Shown one piece after another: positions 5,615 through 10,576 of a stretch of 10,576 nt of DNA (within the stretch, counting starts at the first letter, position 1; each line of letters opens with the position of its first letter). Below the pieces are notes generated by a model. That model was not told where the DNA came from, searched no databases, and saw only the letters and a list, made by a program, of their open reading frames with translations. The stretch covers positions 1-10,576 of the forward strand of contig JAICRQ010000074.1 of the NCBI GenBank assembly GCA_025966435.1, in the 5' to 3' direction. Made by a program: the position numbers and the translations under genes. Source of the DNA: Anaerolineales bacterium. Its GTDB lineage: Bacteria; Chloroflexota; Anaerolineae; Anaerolineales; Villigracilaceae.

Positions 5615-7336
5615 TTAATGATGGTTCAAATAGCCCTGGTCTTCGAGGTATTTTACGATGATGCGGGCATTCTCCTCGGGGGTTGCGCCATAGCCTTTGA
5701 GTGTGATCTCCGGGTCGATCGGCGGCTCATAGGGATCGTCTACGCCGGTAAAGCCCATTGGCTTGCCGTCTTCCATTGCCTGGCGTGCCTGGGCATACAA
5801 ACCCTTTACATCGCGCTCTTCGCAAACTTCCACGGGTGTATCCATGTAAACCGTAATGAAATTGTCGCCAATCATCTGACGCGCCTCATTACGTGTGGCA
5901 CGGTACGGGCTGATCGCGGCACAGATCACCGCGCCACCCGCACGGACGATCTCACTGGCGACAAAGCCAATACGCAGGATGTTCGTATCGCGGTCTTCCT
6001 TGCTGAAACTCAACCCCTTGGAGAGGTGCGTGCGGACCACATCGCCGTCCAAAATAGCCAGCTCGCGTCCGCGTTCCAGCAGGAGGGATGTGAGCACCTG
6101 CGTCGTTGCGCTCTTGCCAGAACCGCTCAAGCCGGTGAACCAGATGCAGAAGCCCTGATTGTGACGCGGGGGATACATCTCACGCAGGATCTCCGCCGTT
6201 TCGGGGCGGGTGAACCATTCCGGTAACAGCTTGCCCTTGGCAAGATAGTCGTCGCGCACCTGCGTACCGGAGATATTGAGGGTCCGCGCGCCGGCGGGGA
6301 TATCCTTGCCTTCCACATAGCGATCCTCGTCCGGAAGATAAACAAGTTCTTCGAAGGGGATCATTTTGACGCAAAGTTCATCTTCATACCGCTTCATGTT
6401 TTCCTGCGCATCATACGGACCGTAGAACGGCTTGCCTGTGGAATCTTTTCCCGGACCTGCATGGTCACGCCCGACAACGAAGTGATTCGCGCCGTGGTTG
6501 CGGCGGATAATGGCATGCAGCAGTGCTTCCTTGGGGCCTGCCATACGCATGGCAAGCGGAAGCAAACTGAGCATCGTGCTGTTCTTATCATAATAATTTT
6601 CAACGAGTGTTTTATAAATGCGGACACGCGTGTAGTGGTCTACATCCCCAGGCTTTGTCATCCCAACGGTGGGATGAATGAGCAACGAACCCTTCACCTG
6701 CGCGGCGGCACGCTTGGTAAGCTCTTCATGGATGCGGTGCAGAGGGTTGCGCGTCTGGAAGGCAACCACGTTGTCATTCCCCATCTCTTCCAGCATTTCA
6801 CGAACCTGAGCTGGAGTACGGCGCAATTCGACAAAGTCGTAGTACTTTGGCAAGTTGACCACTTTGATCGGACCTGAGATACACACCTTCCCCCAGCGCT
6901 CCATCTCCGAGACCATGGGGTGGCGGGGGTCTGTGGAACCATACGCCAATGCGGCTTCAGTCTCAGGGTCCCAGTGATACACCTCATTCAACGTCATGAT
7001 GGCGATCACATCGTTGTTTGCGTTGCGCAGGACGACCTCCTCGCCGACCGTAGGCAGTTCCTTCGGGTCAGCCGTCAACGTGATTGGGAGAGGCCAGAGC
7101 GTTCCATCTGCCAGGCGCATCTCGCGCAACACGCGATCATAATCCGCTTTTCCCATAAACGTGGTCAGGGGTGAGAAGCCGCCTGTGGCCAGTAATTCCA
7201 GGTCACAAAGATTGCGCATGGTGATCTTGATCGAGGATAGCTCCGATGCGCGGTTAAGCAGTTCTTCGCGCTCCGTTGCATCCACGACGAGATTCACCAG
7301 TTTTTCCCCGTACGGTGAGATAAGATTTGCTTTCAT
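5615..7336 (-). CDS. sat-cysC: Bifunctional sulfate adenylyltransferase / adenylylsulfate kinase (PAPS synthesis)
   Basis: This 573-residue fusion makes APS from sulfate and ATP and then phosphorylates it to PAPS in the cytoplasm. Residues 1-390 are ATP sulfurylase, with QTRNPLHRIHE at 194-204 (H200, H203) and GRDHAGPGKDS at 289-299. Residues 395-573 are APS kinase, with P-loop GLSGSGKS at 402-409, DGD at 430-432, ISPYR at 475-479 and the lid segment FTGVDDPYEPP at 529-539. All key residues are present, so both activities are predicted. The order (sulfurylase first, kinase last) is the reverse of animal PAPS synthase. The start at 7336 is set by a perfect AAGGAG (7345-7350), eight bases ahead of the ATG; this is the best ribosome binding site in the window. 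No cysteine-biosynthesis or dissimilatory sulfur gene lies nearby; the neighbours are glycan genes, which hints at sulfate donation to a glycan. Confidence 0.96.
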   Translation of the reverse strand: MKANLISPYGEKLVNLVVDATEREELLNRASELSSIKITMRNLCDLELLATGGFSPLTTFMGKADYDRVLREMRLADGTLWPLPITLTADPKELPTVGEEVVLRNANNDVIAIMTLNEVYHWDPETEAALAYGSTDPRHPMVSEMERWGKVCISGPIKVVNLPKYYDFVELRRTPAQVREMLEEMGNDNVVAFQTRNPLHRIHEELTKRAAAQVKGSLLIHPTVGMTKPGDVDHYTRVRIYKTLVENYYDKNSTMLSLLPLAMRMAGPKEALLHAIIRRNHGANHFVVGRDHAGPGKDSTGKPFYGPYDAQENMKRYEDELCVKMIPFEELVYLPDEDRYVEGKDIPAGARTLNISGTQVRDDYLAKGKLLPEWFTRPETAEILREMYPPRHNQGFCIWFTGLSGSGKSATTQVLTSLLLERGRELAILDGDVVRTHLSKGLSFSKEDRDTNILRIGFVASEIVRAGGAVICAAISPYRATRNEARQMIGDNFITVYMDTPVEVCEERDVKGLYAQARQAMEDGKPMGFTGVDDPYEPPIDPEITLKGYGATPEENARIIVKYLEDQGYLNHH

Positions 7337-7367
7337 GATTATTTCTCCTTACGATAAAAAGATTATT

Positions 7368-7384
7368 GCTTTGAAATTTAAAGC
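7368..7384. other. Imperfect 17-bp palindrome in the sulfurylase leader
   Basis: GCTTTGAAATTTAAAGC is symmetric about its central A except for one mismatched pair. It lies just downstream of the predicted transcription start of the sulfurylase gene and 31 bp before its ATG. It could be an operator half or simply chance symmetry in AT-rich leader DNA. Confidence 0.3.
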
Positions 7385-7394
7385 ACGAAGGGCA

Positions 7395-7425
7395 ATTATA
7401 TCCTAAAATTCAGTCAATGAATTTT
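7395..7425 (-). promoter_or_regulatory. Candidate promoter and operator-like palindrome upstream of sat-cysC
   Basis: On the minus strand a consensus -10 box TATAAT lies at 7400-7395, about 60 bp ahead of the sulfurylase ATG. Just upstream is a perfect inverted repeat, AAAATTCA (7405-7412), GTCAA, TGAATTTT (7418-7425), covering the -14 to -35 region. No -35 hexamer lies at the ideal 17-bp spacing; TTGACT (7417-7412) is only 11 bp away, and it lies mostly inside the palindrome. A regulator bound there could block or help polymerase, giving the sulfurylase gene its own control within the gene row. The -10 match and the symmetry are seen; function is inferred. Confidence 0.5.
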
Positions 7426-7443
7426 GATTTGGTTACATTTACA

Positions 7444-8952
7444 CTATTCTGCAATGGTCTGTATATCGTTGCGCAAGAACAATCGGAAAAATTCGACATC
7501 CAAAATAAGCGTGTAATGCTTCTGCAGGTAGGCTTCAAGGGCAGGAATGTGAAAACGCGCCATCAGTACCTGCTCGGGCTGGTAGTCGCGCATGGCGGCG
7601 AGGATATCCTCTTCTGTGAGACTTCCGGTTGCCAGCCGCTTGCTCGAGAAGGTCGCCACGCTAGGAGGTACCGGCCGCCCCAGGCGAAAGGCATACATGG
7701 GCATATCTGTCATAATCCAATGGGTCTGATCGACATATTCATCCATCGTGCGGATGACTCTTAACTTGCCCGAGGTCGCCCTGAGCGAAAAGTCCGTAAG
7801 ACGCGGACGGTTCATTAATTCCCGATCAAGAGTCGGCCAATAGTGAATAGACACCAGAATGAAACCGATCACAGCGCCGGCTCCTAGCAAGGTTTGCACT
7901 CGAATCAGATCGGACGGCGACCTCAAGCGACTCAGCAAAAGAATCCCTTTGCCAACCCCTGCAGCCGCGACCATGATCATCGGGATTGTGATCAATAACT
8001 GGTGATGATAAAACACCGGGGAATAAAAGGTGAACAGCACATATGCCAGGGCAGCCCAACCGAGCGGATAGAATAGAAGCCAATTCCGCCTGTATAGGGA
8101 AAACACGGTACCCAGGAGTCCGAGAAGTAACAGCGGAACTGCTGACTTGAGATGCATATTCATCGAATAGCCCCCAAGGTCCTCAGTAACCGGCGCCGCG
8201 AGATGCGTGGAGGTGATCGCGGCTATGTTTTCCGTACCCACCAGCGCAAACCCCAGCAAGATCGCCAGACTCACGAAACTAAGGCTCCAAACCACCGCCG
8301 GTCTGAAGATCTTCCAGGAGACGCCCTGTCCTCTTCCCTCCAGATATGTGGACAACGTAATTCCCAATACAAAGATCGGCGCTATGAAACCGGTGAAAAG
8401 TTTTACCAGCACCGACAGCGCCAGCGCAAGCCCGGAAAGGGCTAACCACAGACTGTGCCTTGTCTGGTGCCAGACAACCACAAAAAGCATGGCGACCGCT
8501 GCGAAAGCAATAGACGGGACGCCGATCATCACGGAGGTACTCAGCCGTAAAAACTCCGGCACCATGATCACCAGCGGCAAAAAGAAAATGGCAGCCAGCC
8601 TGCCCGAGGTGATTTGTAAAAATTGAGAGCCCGCCCAGACCAGCAGCGCGGAAAACAATAAGACCAGCACACGCGCGGGATTGACTTCAAACCCCGTCAC
8701 GCGAAACACAATTGCCAGAAGTTGATTAAACAGGGGCGGCTGGTCGCTGGAAATCTCCTGGTAGAGAGGGTACCCCAGCGCGACCAACATGGAACGCATG
8801 AGGTTCAGACCTTCATCCGAATCGAACTGGAGTTTCTCCCGAAATGGATAGTAGGCAAATGTAAATGCAAAGAAAAGCAAAGCAAGGAGGATGGGCAAAA
8901 GAAGGTCCCCCCATGAATTCCAGGCGGTCTTGTTCGTCAGTTGAGTTTTCAT
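7444..8952 (-). CDS. GT39-like polytopic membrane glycosyltransferase (GT-C fold), first gene of the minus-strand row
   Basis: This 502-residue membrane protein begins with a short basic, cytosolic N-terminus and a hydrophobic helix at about 17-35. The first outer loop carries D44, D46 and E47 in QFDSDEGLN and SSDQPPLF at 68-75, motifs typical of GT39/PMT-related enzymes. About ten more hydrophobic segments follow, then a soluble C-terminal part from about 395 that is similar in size and place to that of the GT gene at 4004-5560. The expected role is sugar transfer from a polyprenyl-phosphate donor on the outer face of the membrane. ATG 8952 has no Shine-Dalgarno motif; an extended -10 box lies only 18 bases upstream, so the mRNA leader may be very short. 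A 107-bp gap with its own promoter candidate separates it from the sulfurylase gene. Substrate unknown. Confidence 0.82.
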   Translation of the reverse strand: MKTQLTNKTAWNSWGDLLLPILLALLFFAFTFAYYPFREKLQFDSDEGLNLMRSMLVALGYPLYQEISSDQPPLFNQLLAIVFRVTGFEVNPARVLVLLFSALLVWAGSQFLQITSGRLAAIFFLPLVIMVPEFLRLSTSVMIGVPSIAFAAVAMLFVVVWHQTRHSLWLALSGLALALSVLVKLFTGFIAPIFVLGITLSTYLEGRGQGVSWKIFRPAVVWSLSFVSLAILLGFALVGTENIAAITSTHLAAPVTEDLGGYSMNMHLKSAVPLLLLGLLGTVFSLYRRNWLLFYPLGWAALAYVLFTFYSPVFYHHQLLITIPMIMVAAAGVGKGILLLSRLRSPSDLIRVQTLLGAGAVIGFILVSIHYWPTLDRELMNRPRLTDFSLRATSGKLRVIRTMDEYVDQTHWIMTDMPMYAFRLGRPVPPSVATFSSKRLATGSLTEEDILAAMRDYQPEQVLMARFHIPALEAYLQKHYTLILDVEFFRLFLRNDIQTIAE

Positions 8953-8970
8953 GACGCAGGTCGGGAGGTG

Positions 8971-8979
8971 ATTATATCA
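8971..8979 (-). promoter_or_regulatory. Extended -10 promoter candidate for the minus-strand gene row
   Basis: On the minus strand the sequence TGATATAAT matches the extended -10 consensus (TGnTATAAT) perfectly. Transcription would begin near 8964, leaving a leader of about 12 bases before ATG 8952. No convincing -35 box is seen, which extended -10 promoters tolerate. Confidence 0.5.
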
Positions 8980-9014
8980 TTGTGAAATTTATCTCGTGAG
9001 CTGCTTTGGCTCTA

Positions 9015-9057
9015 GCCGCCGTCCCCGGCGGCGTTAATCCCGCGCCGAGGACGGCGC
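9015..9057. repeat. GC-rich double dyad (REP-like) in the divergent intergenic region
   Basis: Two small perfect hairpins sit side by side: GCCGCCG/CGGCGGC (9015-9021 with 9026-9032, 4-base loop) and GCGCCG/CGGCGC (9042-9047 with 9052-9057, 4-base loop). The same DNA can instead form one longer stem: 9017-9030 pairs with 9043-9056 at 13 of 14 positions around a 12-base loop. The element stands out from the AT-richer flanks and lies between two divergent promoter candidates, so it is not a terminator for either gene. It resembles REP-type extragenic palindromes or a regulator site. The remainder of the 8953-9118 gap holds only the two promoter candidates. Confidence 0.75.
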
Positions 9058-9085
9058 AGGGAACACATGGCTCTCATTCACACCA

Positions 9086-9094
9086 TGTTACAAT
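9086..9094 (+). promoter_or_regulatory. Extended -10 promoter candidate for the plus-strand membrane protein gene
   Basis: TGTTACAAT fits the extended -10 pattern with one change from consensus in the hexamer (TACAAT). Transcription would begin near 9101, which places the GGAG at 9109-9112 in the leader and favours ATG 9119 as the start. No good -35 box is seen. Confidence 0.38.
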
Positions 9095-9118
9095 TTTGGC
9101 GAAGCGATGGAGCCACGG

Positions 9119-10576
9119 ATGACGCAAGCAATTCAAAAGGTGTTCAAAAACGAGACCTTTTTTTCCATTTTCCTAATTTTTTTGACAACTCTCATCACCT
9201 ACGGGGTCAGCATTCCCAATCTTGGATACTATCACGATGACTGGTTTGTGCTCTGGTCGGGTCAGGCGCGCGGGGCAGAGAGTCTTATGCCGCTCTTTTC
9301 GACCGATCGACCTTTCATGGGCGTGGTGTATTCTATCGTCTACCGCATTCTGGGCGACACGATTCTCAACTGGCACTTATACGCACTGCTATGGCGTTTT
9401 ATCGGCGGGCTGGCTTTTTTCTGGATTCTACGTCTGGTCTGGCCCGATCAGAAATATCTGACGACCGTAATGACGGTGCTTTTCCTCGTGTATCCGGGGT
9501 TTCTGTCCCAGCCAAATGCAAACACAAAACAGAACCATCTTTTTGGCTTTGGCAGCGCGCTGTTATCGATCGCCCTGATGCTTCAGGCACTAAGGACCCC
9601 TCGCCAGGGGTGGAAAATCGCGTACAGTCTTCTATCCCTAGTCCTGACCGCAAATTATTTGTGGATTTACGAGTACATGATCGGTTTCGAAGGGACGCGC
9701 ATGCTTCTCCTCGGCTATGTTTTATTTCGAGATGGGGTAAGAGAGTTCCGCGCACTGGCGAGAGAAATCCTGAAAAAAATCTGGCCGTACTGGCTGGTCG
9801 CTCTCGGTTTTCTCTACTGGCGCGTGTTTATATTTGAGGGGGAAAGGAACGCAACCGACGTCTCCGGATTAGCCGGGAGTTACCTCAGTAATTTTCGTTT
9901 CATGTCCATCCGATTGATCCTCGAAACAGTCAAAGACTTCCTGGACACCTCCGTTTTTGCCTGGTTTGTGGAGCCTTACCACCAGTTTTCACTGGCGCCG
10001 TACTCCAATCTGGTCTTTGCTTTGATCGTGGCAGCTATTGTGGCATCCCTGGTCTGGCTCTATACATCCCTGTTTAGAACACGGTGGAGCATGGAGGCTC
10101 ACAGGCAGGAAACCCCGCGGCTGATGAGGGATTTTCTCTGGATGGGAGCGCTGGTCATTTTGTTCGCCATCTCACCCGTGATCGCATCTGGCAGGCAGAT
10201 GGACCTGTACGATCCCTACAAAAGTTATGGACTCCATCCGATTCCCGGGGTGATGCTGTTCATCATTGGCATCGTGCTCATGTTCCAGCCGGTATTTCGC
10301 AGATGGGCACTGGTTGCTTTGGTTCTCATTTCCGTCTCGACCCAGGTCTTAAACGCCGATTACTGGGAGCGCTATTGGGAGGTTCAGCGCGAGATGGTAT
10401 GGCAGCTCACCTGGCGCGCACCGGATATCCAGGACGATACTCTGGTGATGGCTTCACTTTCAGGAGGTTTCAACCCGCAGCAGGATTATGAGGTATGGGG
10501 ACCCATTAATTTGATCTACAATCCCGGCGCTGCCAAGGCGCCGGCTATTCAGGCAGAAGTTCTAAATTCTGCCACA
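9119..10576 (+). CDS. Large GT-C-like polytopic membrane protein (probable glycosyltransferase), C-terminus beyond window
   Basis: An open frame runs from here to the right edge without a stop; 486 residues are visible. ATG 9119 is preferred because GGAG at 9109-9112 sits six bases ahead of it; ATG 9107 is in frame and would add MEPR. A hydrophobic helix at about 14-32 is followed by the first outer loop with HDDWFVLW (D40-D41) and STDRPF at 61-66, the acidic pair and Arg-Pro seen in GT-C glycosyltransferase-like membrane proteins. About nine further hydrophobic segments follow to about residue 409, and then a hydrophilic part that continues beyond the window. It is not clearly similar to the two minus-strand GT39-like proteins apart from the loop motif. 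It is transcribed away from them, so it may belong to another unit. Function as a glycosyltransferase is inferred from layout only. Confidence 0.7.
   Translation, partial: MTQAIQKVFKNETFFSIFLIFLTTLITYGVSIPNLGYYHDDWFVLWSGQARGAESLMPLFSTDRPFMGVVYSIVYRILGDTILNWHLYALLWRFIGGLAFFWILRLVWPDQKYLTTVMTVLFLVYPGFLSQPNANTKQNHLFGFGSALLSIALMLQALRTPRQGWKIAYSLLSLVLTANYLWIYEYMIGFEGTRMLLLGYVLFRDGVREFRALAREILKKIWPYWLVALGFLYWRVFIFEGERNATDVSGLAGSYLSNFRFMSIRLILETVKDFLDTSVFAWFVEPYHQFSLAPYSNLVFALIVAAIVASLVWLYTSLFRTRWSMEAHRQETPRLMRDFLWMGALVILFAISPVIASGRQMDLYDPYKSYGLHPIPGVMLFIIGIVLMFQPVFRRWALVALVLISVSTQVLNADYWERYWEVQREMVWQLTWRAPDIQDDTLVMASLSGGFNPQQDYEVWGPINLIYNPGAAKAPAIQAEVLNSAT

Noticed and set aside
5618..6226. Plus-strand open frame of 202 codons
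   Set aside because: Antisense to the APS kinase domain, whose motifs are intact on the other strand.
7337..7443. Sulfur-related riboswitch (for example SAM-type) in the sulfurylase leader
   Set aside because: The predicted leader is only about 50 bases, with no GC-rich multi-stem structure or terminator; too short for a known SAM riboswitch.
9399..9755. Minus-strand open frame of 118 codons
   Set aside because: Lies within the plus-strand GT-C-like gene, which is open over its whole visible length and has membrane-protein features; the antisense frame has none.

Overview
The window reads as part of a surface-glycan locus from a bacterium of moderate GC content (about half G+C by eye). The style of the genes suggests a Chloroflexota/Anaerolineae-type organism: several polyprenyl-sugar-using GT-C membrane glycosyltransferases, a fused ATP sulfurylase-APS kinase, and a NeuA fused to a HAD phosphatase. 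This taxonomic guess comes from gene style only; the window has no rRNA or other marker.

Layout: seven genes lie head to tail on the minus strand, transcribed from about 8952 towards position 1. In order they are a GT39-like membrane glycosyltransferase (8952-7444), bifunctional sulfate adenylyltransferase/APS kinase (7336-5615), a second GT39-like glycosyltransferase (5560-4004), a short-chain dehydrogenase (3988-3161), CMP-nonulosonate synthetase fused to a HAD phosphatase (3069-1843), a membrane-anchored alkaline-phosphatase-superfamily (sulfatase-like) protein (1789-188), and the N-terminus of a NeuB-type nonulosonic acid synthase that runs off the left edge (151 to <1). A divergent plus-strand gene begins near 9119, codes for another large GT-C-like membrane protein, and runs off the right edge without a stop.

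How the genes may work together: NeuB condenses a hexosamine-derived sugar with phosphoenolpyruvate to give a sialic-, legionaminic- or pseudaminic-type acid. The HAD domain could remove a 9-phosphate and the NeuA domain would activate the product as the CMP sugar. The dehydrogenase resembles PtmA, which pairs with the CMP-legionaminate synthetase PtmB in Campylobacter. The sulfurylase/kinase makes PAPS, the sulfate donor. The membrane glycosyltransferases and the sulfatase-like protein would act on the outer face of the membrane. The simplest model is a nonulosonate-containing, possibly sulfated, surface glycan or glycoprotein. No sulfotransferase is visible here, so the sulfation part is inference.

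Non-coding structure is rich for so compact a locus. It includes an 8-bp-periodic inverted repeat between the dehydrogenase and neuA genes (3077-3156), a strong hairpin next to the start of the second glycosyltransferase gene (5569-5605), a perfect AT-rich palindrome upstream of a TATAAT box before the sulfurylase gene (7395-7425), and a GC-rich double dyad in the divergent intergenic region (9015-9057) flanked by two outward-facing extended -10 promoter candidates. No tRNA, rRNA, CRISPR array or transposase was seen. No gene-free stretch exceeds 300 bases; the longest is 8953-9118.
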